Source: Iris pallida (Eukaryota; Streptophyta; Magnoliopsida; Asparagales; Iridaceae). Taken from it: 64,000 nucleotides of DNA. The position numbers were made by a program, and so were the translations under genes. This document shows positions 47,901-58,550 of this stretch, one piece after another. The notes under the pieces are model-generated. The model worked only from the letters and a program-made list of their open reading frames with translations. It was not told where the DNA came from and ran no database searches. The stretch's first letter is position 1. The number at the start of each line of letters is the position of its first letter. The stretch is from positions 17,742,053-17,806,052 of the forward strand of contig JANAVB010002199.1 in assembly GCA_029216955.1 (NCBI GenBank). The letters are read 5' to 3'.

Positions 47901-48482
47901 CGAGTTAGGGGTGGTGTAGGGGGGCTTGGTCAGGGACACCGATAGTGCCAAAAATATCTGATAATTTAGTAATAATTATTTGTTTTCCGACACCAAAAAA
48001 TGTGATACTCCGATTCGAACGCACCGATAGTGCCGATATTTGAAACAAGTAATTTTGTTGGTTGGTTAATTGGTAACATGGTGATCGGGATATATAGTCC
48101 CTGCAGCCATTCGACTGGCGAGACAGAAACTATGGTACGACATGGTGATCAGGACATAGGCCTTGCAGCCATTCGACTGGCGAGGCAGAAACTATGTAGC
48201 CGTAGATAAAGTTTACTGTCCTCCGACCCTCATCCTTCGACAATGATTATATGACAACCTATCACTATATCTTATATAGTAGTAGATGATGTCTTAGTAT
48301 TACATTATGTGAGTTCATCTTGATTCTGTTAAATTCTTCAGATACTAGATACGATAAGAACATATACTACACCATATGTACAGAACATAATGATCCACAC
48401 TAATGTATGCTAGAATAAATCTTGGGTTGTGTTCTAAGCCATCCGTTCTCACATTTAAATATATATGAATTAGTACTGGGAG

Positions 48483-48660
48483 AGCGCCGGAGAGAGTGAG
48501 AGCGCCGGAGGGGGGAGGAGAGAAAGTGAGAGAGTAAAATAGAAAGAAATGAATTGGTGGGGGAATATAATTAGAATTTAGCGAAGTTCATACTAACGTC
48601 GCTAAATTAGTCGTTATTAGCGATGTCATAGCGACGTTTTGCGACGACTAGCTTATGTAA
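48483..48660 (-). repeat. Inverted copy of CACTA subterminal zone (1)
   Basis: It is the reverse complement of about 47104-47300, from GAGAGCGCCGGAG to CTAGCTTATGTAAC. Confidence 0.8.
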
Positions 48661-49056
48661 CTATGTAGCCGTAGATGAAGTTGATTGTCCTCCGACCCTC
48701 ATCCCTCGGCAATGATGATACGACAACCTATCACTATATCTTATATAGTAGTAGATGATATTTTAGTATTACATTATGTGAGTTCATCTTGATTCTGTTA
48801 CAATCTTCAGATACTAGATACTAGATTCGATAAGAACATATACTACACCATATGTACAGAACATAGATGATTCACACTAATGTATGCTAGAATGAATTTT
48901 GGGTTGTGTTCTGAGCCATCCGTTCTCATACTTGGCAAAAAATGAAAATTTCTGTACTTTATCTGCTTTCGAAAATGTATTCAAATTACATGATGGTTCC
49001 TTTAGTTAGCTTGCTTATGTTATAATTATATTATTTGTGAATATCGATCTTACCAG

Positions 49057-49290
49057 ATGGCACCCATGACCCGAGGAGCGGCACGTCGTTTGAGGGAAAC
49101 AGTGAATACTGAGGTGGCTCCTCCGACCGTTAAGGAGGAAGTAGCACCGGTAGCTAGTGAGACCGGGAGTTCTATTCATCCAGCACCTGCAAGGGACTAC
49201 ATCTCTCCTGCTGCCGTCGATCCCACTTATTCAAGGTGGTTGCGTGATCGTATCACTGAGCATTTGCGTGAGCTGCGTAGTTCTTATTAG
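49057..49290 (+). CDS. Hypothetical 77-aa frame within the CACTA element
   Basis: The frame opens at ATGGCACCCATG and encodes an Arg/Glu/Pro-rich peptide (MAPMTRGAARRLRE start, RWLRDRITEHLRELRSSY end). Composition is more protein-like than the surroundings, and a CTTACCAG just before the ATG resembles a splice acceptor. I recognise no domain. It may be an exon of an element protein or of a captured gene. Confidence 0.3.
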   Translation: MAPMTRGAARRLRETVNTEVAPPTVKEEVAPVASETGSSIHPAPARDYISPAAVDPTYSRWLRDRITEHLRELRSSY

Positions 49291-49507
49291 CTATTAGTAC
49301 TTATTTGTATTGGACTATATGTATTGGGTTGTTTTTGTATTTGACTATTTATATTGGACTACATATATGAATTAGTACTGTGTCAATCTCTAGATTTTAT
49401 TGGACTACGACATGGTGATCCGGACATAGTCCCTGCAGCCGTTCGACTGGCGAGGCAAAAACTATGGTACGATATGGTGATCAGGACATAGTCCCTGCAG
49501 CCACTCG

Positions 49508-50000
49508 ACAACCAACCAGAGAGGATACTCTGAGAGATCCATCTGAGTAGGATGTATATTCTGAGAGATCACCTTTACAAGAATGATATCAGTAGTGGGA
49601 TTGAGTGTTGGAGGAGATATTATCAGAGTATACGTCCTACTCAGATGGGTCTCTCACCGTTACTATTTTTTTCTGACAGCATGGTGGATGTGCTCCGTCA
49701 ACAGATTCTTGCTCTGAGCCAAAACTTTACCCCGAAGCTCAAGTGGACATCCTTCGTGTAGAGCTCGAGCGAGAGATTCCTGACAGCATGGTGGTCTCCT
49801 TTGTCAAAGGATTCTTGCTCGTCCCACAACCAAAAAAAAATAGTAACGGTGAGAGACCCTTGAGTAGGACGTATACTCTGATAATATCTCCTCCAACACT
49901 CAATTCCACTACTGATATCATTCTTGTAAAGGTGATCTCTCAGAGTATACGTCCTACTCAGATGGATCTCTCAGAGTATCCTCCTCGGTTGGTTATCGAG
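49508..50000. repeat. Inverted repeat with 165-bp arms
   Basis: Arms 49508-49673 and 49836-50000 are near-perfect reverse complements (GGATACTCTGAGAGATCC, AGAATGATATCAGTAGTGG and CGTTACTATT are shared in order). The 162-bp loop holds two direct copies of CTGACAGCATGGTGG...GATTCTTGCTC (49674 and 49780). Confidence 0.85.
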
Positions 50001-51470
50001 TGCTACTTAGTTAAAGTTCATGTGCTACTTAGTTGTGTCTCTCTCTCTCTCTCTCTATCTATCTCGCTATCAACGCTATAGTGTTGTTCCCCCTCGCAAT
50101 ACGGAATGGTCCGATACCGATACTCTGAGTATCACACCATTTCTATGTGTATCGGTATCACAATCACAATACCGATACTCGAGTATCGCATTGATACTCA
50201 AGTATCACATCTGATAGTTCTCTAATTTATTTGTCAATTACTGTATTTCAGTTCTAGTTAGTTTTATATGATTCTCTGATAGTTCTCTCATTTATTCTGT
50301 ATTTTGGCTCCATCTCTAGCTCCATTTGCATTAATCTACGGTACAACATGGTGATCAGGACATAGTCCCTGCAGCCATTCGACTGACGAGGCAGAAACTA
50401 TGTAGCCGTAGATAAAGTTGACTGTCCTTCGACCCTCATCCCTCGGCAATGATGATACGACAAACAATTACTATATCTTATATAGTAGTAGATGATGTTT
50501 TAGTATTACATTATGTGAGTTCATCTTCATTCTGTTACATTCTTCAGATGCTAGATACTAGATTCGATAAGAACGTATACTACACCATATGTATAGAACA
50601 TAGATGATTCACACTAATGTATGCTAGAATGAATTTTGGATTGTGTTCTGAGCCATCCGTTCTCACACTTAAAACACATATGAATTAGAACTGTGTGTCA
50701 ATCTTTGTTTTTGTATTTTTGGCGAACCCAGGAATTGGATTCTGTATTTTGTATTTTGGATTCTGTATTTTGGCTCCAGCTCCAGCTCCATTTGCATTAA
50801 TCTACGGTACCACATGGTGATCAGGACATAGTCCCTGCAGCCATTCGACTGGCGAGACAGAAACTATGTAGCCGTAGATAATGTTGACTGTCCTTCGACC
50901 CTCATCTCTCGGCAATGATGATACGACAACCTATCACTATATCTTATATAGTAGTAGATGATGTTTTAGTATTACATTATGTGAGTTCATCTTGATTCAG
51001 TTACATTCTTCAGATACTAGATACTAGATTCGATAAGAACGTATACTACACCATATGTACAGAACATAGATGATTCAGACTAATGTATGCTAGAATAAAT
51101 TTTGGGTTGTGTTCTGAGCCATACGTTCTTACACTTGGAAAAAAAATCAAATTTTTGCTATTTTATCTGACGCACAAATACTGCTCGAGTGAGCCAAAGG
51201 CATGCAGCCACTTCCCTCCCTCCATTTCCCCTCTCTCTCTCTCATGCTATCAACGTCACAACTTTTCCAGTGCTGCTCCCTCTAATGATGATGAACGCAA
51301 AAATCAAAAACCCCCCCTCTCCTTTCTCACTCTTCACAGTTCTCACAACAGGAAGGATCAGGGCTTTCTAGTTCTCTTCCATCCATTCCTCCGTTTTGAT
51401 CAATCATCTTCCTTCTCCTCTCCTCCACCATAGGTCTGGACCCATCTGCTCTTCCCTGCTTTTCTTTTTC

Positions 51471-51779
51471 TTATTTGACTCTCTCAGCCACATATGATAT
51501 CCAGCTCAAGTGTAGAGTCGGGGAAGAAGAAGTGGACAGGAAGAGGAGGAGGAAGCAGCACAGCCGACGGCATGACCCGGACGAAGTACATAGATTTTCT
51601 TCAACATCCGTAGGAGAACTATAAGGATATATCTTTTCATAACATGTCACCTTGTTAAAGTCCCTTAATGTGAATATTATGTTACCGCGGTGTCGGAAGA
51701 CTAATATGTCATAATTTTTTAAGCCGTGTATTTTGACATAATTCTTCCAACTCTTTCCTCCTTTGTAGTAATCTTGCAT
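51471..51779 (-). pseudogene. B3-domain fragment, left arm
   Basis: Reading from the centre outward, the frame gives GGKSWKNYVKIHGLKNYDIL, then VFRHRGNIIFTLRDFNKVTC and YEK. This matches the second half of a plant B3 DNA-binding domain: the W..F/Y..., hgLk.gDilvF, g...F.v.iFd pattern, as in REM-type proteins. After CYEK it runs into a Ser/Cys/Leu-rich stretch that is probably out of frame or intronic. The first half of the domain is absent. It is likely a captured gene piece rather than a functional transcription factor. Confidence 0.6.
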
Positions 51780-51807
51780 TTCTTTATGAAGTCCAAGACG
51801 GCATATA

Positions 51808-52128
51808 TTGACTCGTAATAGAAAAATATGTCGTCTTGAACTTCATAAAGAAATGCAAGATTGCTACATAGGAGGAAAGAGTTGTGAGGATTATGTCAAA
51901 ACACACCGCTTAGAAAATTATGACATGTTAGTCTTCCGACACCGTGGTAACATGGTTATCACATTAAGGGTCTTTGACAAGGTGACATGTTGTGAAAAGA
52001 TATATATCCTTATAGTTCTCCTACGGATGTTGAAGAAAATCTATGTACTTCCTCCGGGACATGCCGTCGGCTGTGCTGCTTCCCCCTCCTCTTCCTGCCC
52101 ACTTCTTCTTCTCCGACTCTACACTTGA
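51808..52128 (+). pseudogene. B3-domain fragment, right arm
   Basis: This is the mirror copy of the left-arm fragment: LHKEMQDCYIGGKSCEDYVK, THRLENYDMLVFRHRGNMVI, then TLRVFDKVTCCEKIY. The conserved Trp of the left copy is Cys here (KSCED against KSWKN), a sign of independent decay. The left arm, read past its frame start, also has an LHKEMQDYY-like stretch. Confidence 0.58.
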
Positions 52129-53179
52129 GTTGGATATCATATGTGGCTGAGAGAGTCAAATAAAAAGAAGGGAAGTATGGAGGAGCAAATGGGTCCAGAG
52201 TCATGGTGGAGGAGAGGAGAAGGAAGATACTTGATCAGAACGGAGGAATGGATGGATGGAAGAGAAGTAGAAAGCACTGATCCTTCCTGTTGAGAGAACT
52301 GTGAAGAGTGAGAAAGGAGAGGGGGGTCTTTGATTTTTGTGTTCATCATCATTAGACGGAGCAGCACTGGAAAAGTTGTGACGTTGATAGCATGAGAGAG
52401 GGAGAGGGTGAATGGAGGGAGGGAAGTGGCTGCATGCCTTTGGCTCACTCGAGTGGTATTTGTGCGTCATCTGGTGGCGCTCCTCCAGCTCCGGGTCCAG
52501 CTCCAGACGATTAGTCGTTTCGTTTTTGCATTTTAGACTATACTATATTTTTGACTTTGTACGTATTTGGGGATATTCAGTTTTTTCGTTGAGGATACTG
52601 AGTTTGTATGTATTTGCGAATATTGATTTGGTTTGTTGAGGATATTATATATTGACATTGTTCGTTGCTGATAGTATTTTTTCTTTATATTTTTGTATAT
52701 TCTGGAGTGTATTGTGCGTACCGGTGTTGAGTGTTCCACCGAGGGGGTCGACGAACCCAGGGATTGGATTCTGTATTTTATATTTTGGATTCTGTATTTT
52801 GGCTCCAGCTCCAGCTTCATTTGCATTAAACTACGGTACGACTTGGTGATCAGGACATAGTCCCTGCAGCCATTCGACTGGCGAGGCATAAACTATGTAG
52901 CCGTAGATAAAGTTGACTGTCCTCCGACCCTCATCCCTCGGCAATGATGATATGACAACCTACCACTATATCTTATATAGTAGTAGATGATGTCTTAGTA
53001 TTACATTATGTGAGTTCATCTTGATTCTGTTACATTCTTCAGATACTAGATACGATAAGAACATATACTACACCATATGTACAGAACATAATGATCCACA
53101 CTAATGTATGCTAGAATGAATCTTGGGTTGTGTTCTGAGCCATCCGTTCTCACATTTAAATAGATATGAATTAGTACTG

Positions 53180-53340
53180 TGAGAGCGCCGGAGAGAGTGA
53201 GAGCATCGGAGGGGGGAGAGGAGAGAGAGTGAAAGAGTAAAATGGGGAGAAATGAATTGGTGGGGGAATATAATTAGAATTTAGCGACGTTCATATTAAC
53301 GTCGCTAAAAGCGACGTTTCGTGACGACTAGCTCATGTAA
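53180..53340 (-). repeat. Inverted copy of CACTA subterminal zone (2)
   Basis: It is the reverse complement of about 47110-47300, ending CTAGCTCATGTAAC and directly followed by a truncated 265-bp block. Confidence 0.8.
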
Positions 53341-53950
53341 CTATGTAGCCGTAGATGAAGTTGACTGTCCTCCGATGTAACACCCAATTTTCCAGATGAG
53401 GGTAATTTTGAAATTTTGTAATTTTAATTATTAATTATTGATATTTGATTCACAATATGATTTTTAGTGATTTTTAATAATTTTTAAACTATTTAAGAAT
53501 TGATTTTAGTCATGACTTGTGATTTTGATGTGCTGCTAGTGAAACCTGAGAGACTGCATGACCTAGAGCCTAACCATGTCATTATGATGAGTTAATTATC
53601 ATTTTTAGCCTAGGGGTAATTTGGTCATTTTGACTTATTTGAATTATTTGGTGATTTGTTGAATTGGTGAATTCTAGTTGACTTGACTTGTTGAGACCTA
53701 GTGGACTAGCCTAGAAGCTAACCCTAGCCATGCTGACCCTAGTCTAACTTGAGTTAACCTATTTGAGTCATTAGAGAATAGTTTTAGAATGAGGGGTTGT
53801 GGTTTAGTAAATTTAAGTCATGGTTTGAGGTTTCATGAAATGACTTATGGCTTAACTATTTAATTGATCATGACTTAAGCCCATGGGCCATTTAGTGAAC
53901 CCTAACCCTAATTATTGAACCTATGAATAGCCACATAGGGATCCCCACCC

Positions 53951-53958
53951 TATTTAAA
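53951..53958 (+). promoter_or_regulatory. TATA box of RT3 5' LTR
   Basis: TATTTAAA is followed by CACTTGTTCATTAGGG and a CT-rich leader. It is conserved at 60629-60636 in the 3' LTR. Confidence 0.5.
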
Positions 53959-56687
53959 CACTTGTTCATTAGGGCTTGCCTCTTTTTATCATTCCAACAC
54001 TTGGAGAAAAGAGAGGTATTCTTTCCCCTTCCAAAAATTCCCATTTATTCATTTGATCTCCTTTTTCATCCTAGTCTTTTGCATTAGGTTCTAATTTTTG
54101 TATATTTAATATTTCTGGAGGTTAATCTCAGTTTTGGGCTCAATTGGAACATTTGGCCATCAAGAGGAACACCCCCCATTTGGAGCTTTCTTGTAATTTT
54201 GCACCTATAGGTAAAACTCCTCAAATTGATTTAAATTTCTGTTTTCTTTGCATTTAGGGCTAGATCTAGGAGTCCCCTAGGTGTCCCTGAAATTTGGGTG
54301 AATTTCGTGTCTGTTTGGTGTCCGTATCGGACACGTGTCGTATGGTATGTTAGGTGTTCGACGAAATACCTCAATGGATTGAATGTTATTGTTTTTTAAA
54401 ACAAATTATATATTTGGATAGCTCTTGATGTGTAAATTAATTATATTGAGCACTGAGTTGGTTTTTATGCACTTTTCGTGTCCAAATCGGACACGCACCG
54501 CACGCACGACACTGCGCACAGGCCCGTACGACTGTCCTGCTGTTCGAGCGCCTTTGCGGACACGACACGACACGAGACACCACGAAAATTGGTGTGTGGG
54601 TGCGGGCACTGACTGACAGGACCCCCACAAAATTTCGTGGGTCCTCGTTGTCTGTGCACGAAGAAAATGAGGCTGCACTGTCTCGTGCCTGCTCGTGCAC
54701 GCTGTGCGTGTCCCCTTCATTTCGGGGCTGACACAGGATACGATAATCCACTAGGACACGTGGAATTTGGTGAGGTGATGGGTCCCATGTCTGACTCGAC
54801 CCTCACCAAGTTTTGTGGCACTTGGTTGCGAGTCGAGGAAGTTCTCGCGCTCGCATCGAAATGCCCTGACACGCACACACGAAATTCAAGCCACTGATAC
54901 GGCTTCGAATCTCGGACACGACACAACTTGGCCACAACTCAAGCACCTAGGAACATACCCCTATATCCCACGTGTCATCTTGCAAGAACACGGCTCGTCT
55001 CGAGCACTGAGTCGGGTCCAATCGGACACGACATCGCTGCACGAGGCTGCCTATACAGAGTTTGGCACACTATTTCGATTGACACTTGGATACCTCGTGT
55101 CCAATTTTTTGGACATGAATGCATCTCTATGACACGTACACGTATGCTAGATGGATTACCAACCCATGATTTGGTGTTTTACTTGGTTTTGATTCGAATT
55201 AGGTTGTGGGATGAGTTGGTATCGGGTAATATCAGAGTTTAGGAATCTAGTTCCTGATTTTGTAACTTTTTGTTATTTGATTAGGTGTATACAATTTCAG
55301 ATCATAGATGTGATACTGTTAAGAGGAGTATACTAGATTACTTTGTGTTTTGTTCATTTTCGATTGAATGGTTGTTAGGCCTTGGGATTTTGATATGGGC
55401 TTGAATGTGTGAACTAACATACATTACACCCATTTCCCTGAGACTGAACTGGTTTGGACTCTGAACTGAATGTTGTTCATGTACTAATTTTCTCACCTAG
55501 TACTATCAACCTATTTCCAGATTTATGTGTTTAGTGGCTCACTGGTTGCACTGACACTTGAACACATTGTTTAGCTCACTGTTACACTATCAATTTCTTG
55601 TCACTCATTTCACCCACTGCACACTCTTTCACAAGTGTTCACTCCATATTTGCATTCACTTTTAGCCCTTTGCTTGTCCAGATACACCCTTAGTTCACTG
55701 CACTCGAATGGTATCATAGTTCATACAATTTCTGACACATGTCATATGAATCAGAACCTACATGTTCTGCCCTTCTATACACACACACCCAGTTCCTATA
55801 TGTATGCACACACATGGTTTCCCTCACAGTTTTTGCACACAAGTTGTGAGTGTGGGGGTTATATTGAATCCTTCCTTAACAACTGTCACCTTCACATTTG
55901 TTCACTGTCTGTTATACACACACACACACTAAACTGATTTTAGCACACACCACTCTACAAAATTGAATTCCTTTTGACACACACACACAAACTTGCTTTC
56001 ATGCCACCTATCACCCTCACACACATGGTTTTCCTGTCACTTGCCCAATATCACACACTCTTGCACTCTTTTAACCTATACACACACAACATCCCCTTCC
56101 TTTTGGTTCACTGAGAACAGCCCTTTCCTTTTCATATGTCCTAGTATTGGTTAGTATAGATTCGAGTGTGTTGTTTGGTTAGGGTATGTTAGAGTTTGAT
56201 AGAGAGTGAGTGTTAGAGTAGTGGGTTAGTGGTTAGGATATCATGCATCCTAGGTTAGTCTCAAATGTTTAGAGGGATTATTAGTGTCATGATGTTAGTC
56301 TAAATAGGATGTGATGTAGGGTTAGTCTAGATTTTAGTATCTTTTGAGGATTAGTTATATGTTAGATGGGTATATCCTAGGATGTTAGTTTAAGGATACT
56401 ATTTAGACAAGTAAGGTAATAAGGAATACATAGACTAAGGTAATGGATATTACCTATTAGCCTAGCAAAGGGGGTTAGACCTATAGCTAAGGTTTGTGAG
56501 TTTAATATCTAGGGTTGGTTTACCTTTCCTGGGAAATGAGGTAATGAGCTATCTAGGTATAGGGTAATGGTTGCTAATAGCCTTGATTAGAGTGTTAGTG
56601 GGTAAATATCTAACATGAGGGTAATGTTGGGTACATGGATACTAGATGTAGGTATCTTGGTAGGTAAGGGTTGATATAGGATTGTTT

Positions 56688-56895
56688 GACCTAGTTGACT
56701 TAGTTTGACTAGTCCAGGTTGACTGGAGTTGACCAAAAGTCAACATTAGTCTGGATGTGACCGATTGACCTAGTTTGACTAGAGTATTGACTTGGGTTGA
56801 CCCAGAGTTGACCAAGTTTGACTTGGACCTAGTTTGACCTAGACAGTTGACCAGGTTTGACTTAGAGTTGACTTTGACCTAGATTGACCTAGAAA
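56688..56895. promoter_or_regulatory. W-box-like TTGAC array in RT3 5' LTR
   Basis: More than fifteen TTGACC/TTGACT cores occur in about 205 bp, mostly on the plus strand, with some as GTCAAC. It is the counterpart in motif content of the RT2 arrays, though LTR sequence differs. Confidence 0.5.
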
Positions 56896-58292
56896 TCATG
56901 TAGATTGCATCATAACCATCATTTGCCTTGTTTTAAACATATTATAACCTGTATTGTTCTATTTAGGACATTGTGACTCCGGTACAGACATTTGACATTA
57001 CACTACTCTTTTCAGAGTATCAGGCGAATACATTCTCTGATAGTTCTCTCATTTATTTGCCAGTTACTGTATTTCAGTTCTATTTAGTTTTATGTAATTC
57101 TCTGATACCACACGTATGGATATTTCTGGAATCACGTATGCGACACACTCACCATATTATCTGGCCTCTATTACTGGAATCACTAGAATCATTTCGGAAT
57201 CTATTTCTGGAATCATCATATTTTGGCTGGACTCATCTCGATTCTCATGTCAAATTCTGGATTCATTTGTATTACGGGGCGGGGAAATATTGAGTAAGAC
57301 ATGTAGACATACCCCAAATCTGGAATCTCCAACTGGAATCTACTGGAAGCATAACCATCTCTTGCCTGATCAGTGAGAGATGTGCCTGATTACCCACAGC
57401 CGTTTACATGTCGATCTCGGTATTTTAAAACACACTATTAGATTAGCTGGACTCACCTGGATTCTTGATCACTACCTAGAATCATCTGGTACTGGATTCA
57501 TCTTGTATTAGATTCATCCCGTACTAGATTTATAGTAGTTTACACTTGTTTTATATTTACTACTGCCTGGACTCATTATGTTGCTTTAGTTCAGCTAGAT
57601 TTACTTTACAGTCTTCATTGCCATCATTATTCTATTGTTTAGTTACTTACTTTCCTTGTATCTTATCTGTTCTCCATACCATCACATGTATACAAACTGC
57701 CATATTCATCAATAAAACTGTCTATAACTGCTTTATAGTTCCATGTCATTTACTTGGGTTTTCTTGATGAGTTGTACTCGTTCCTGTCCTGACTGGACCT
57801 GTTGAAAATTTTACAGATGACTTCCCTGAGGACACATGCCCTACATATTACTATGGAGATGGTTTAGCTACCTATGGCCCCGACACTCAGGAGTGATTGG
57901 GAGATTAGCTAGTTGTTGTTCAGCTTTCATGTTTAGAACTTGAGTTGTATATAGTTGAGATTGTAGTTGAGATTGTAGTTGAGATTTTAGTTGAGATTGT
58001 AGTAGAGATTTTCTGAGTTTATATTTATTAGTTGTTGGTTTTATTCTGTTATTTAGTCTTTAGTTATAACTTCTATGATATCTTATCGTTCTTAGACTGT
58101 GATTGAGATTCATTATATCTATACTTGTCCTCCGTTCGGAGTTGAGATTTGACAAGTACATTATATAATTGCGTGAGTTGTTGATTAGATAGTAACCTAG
58201 GACAGCGTTCTACCGCCGACACTATGGCGTAGGCTGGGCGTTGTTACGTGCTCGTACCCTCACAGTGGGTGCAGGTCGTGACACATTTTTAG

Positions 58293-58310
58293 TGGTGGCC
58301 CATGCAGGTC
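58293..58310 (+). other. RT3 putative primer-binding site
   Basis: TGGTGGCCCATGCAGGTC starts 9 nt after the LTR, identical to RT1 and RT2. Confidence 0.65.
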
Positions 58311-58550
58311 GAGAGTCGCATTAGTACGATATCGTGGTAGTACGGCGACTTAGTTGTACTGCCGCAAACCTGCGATAGGATTGAGAGATAGGATTTAACG
58401 GAGAGGCGCTCAATCACAGTTAAGAAAAAATTTTGCTTCAATTCATGCCATCTACATATCTTACTGATTGTCTTTTTTGAAATAAACTGTCCTCCTTTGA
58501 TTTTATCGATTCCTGCTCAGTATTGACTTCCTTTTCGATATGTCCTCAGG

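Larger units (their letters stand above)
51168..52469. repeat. Large inverted repeat carrying a B3-domain gene fragment
   Basis: Arms 51168-51807 (640 bp) and 51825-52469 (645 bp) are reverse complements with scattered mismatches, separated by about 17 nt. The outer ends read TGACGCACAAATA and its complement. Each arm holds a fragment coding for part of a B3 domain, pointing outward from the centre. Confidence 0.9.
46958..53375. mobile_element. CACTA-type DNA transposon, left part, rearranged
   Basis: The terminal CACTACTAAAATCTGC at 46958 is followed by a 250-bp subterminal zone with repeated GCGACG/CGTCGC words, the usual transposase-binding layout of CACTA elements. Reverse-complement copies of the subterminal zone lie at 48483-48660 and 53180-53340. 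Between them are CT-rich duplications, six copies of a 265-bp block and two inverted repeats. No transposase was recognised. The right terminus is not seen because RT3 inserted at 53376. It is probably non-autonomous. Confidence 0.7.
48191..53375 (+). repeat. Six dispersed direct copies of a 265-bp block
   Basis: The block starts ACTATGTAGCCGTAGAT and ends GAGCCATCCGTTCTCA. Copies lie at 48191-48453, 48659-48930, 50398-50667, 50872-51134, 52892-53154 and a stump at 53340-53375. Most are preceded by CATGGTGATCAGGACATAG and CTGCAGCCATTCGACTGGC; two further such lead-ins without the block occur at 49410-49510. Two copies follow an inverted subterminal fragment. Confidence 0.85.
53376..58283 (+). 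repeat. RT3 5' LTR (4908 bp)
   Basis: It begins TGTAACACCC and ends GGTCGTGACA. In order it holds a TATA box (53951), GGACACG/CGTGTC clusters (54310-55140), CA-rich DNA (55590-56110), a TTGAC array (56688-56895) and a 3' end resembling the RT2 LTR end (GTTCTACCGCCGACAC...CGTAGGCTGGGCG). Confidence 0.88.

Noticed and set aside
54406..55242. Repeated 60-105 codon frames at 54406-55242 and again at 61084-61546
   Set aside because: They lie in homologous positions of the RT3 LTRs, in GGACACG-rich DNA with frames on both strands; LTR sequence explains them.
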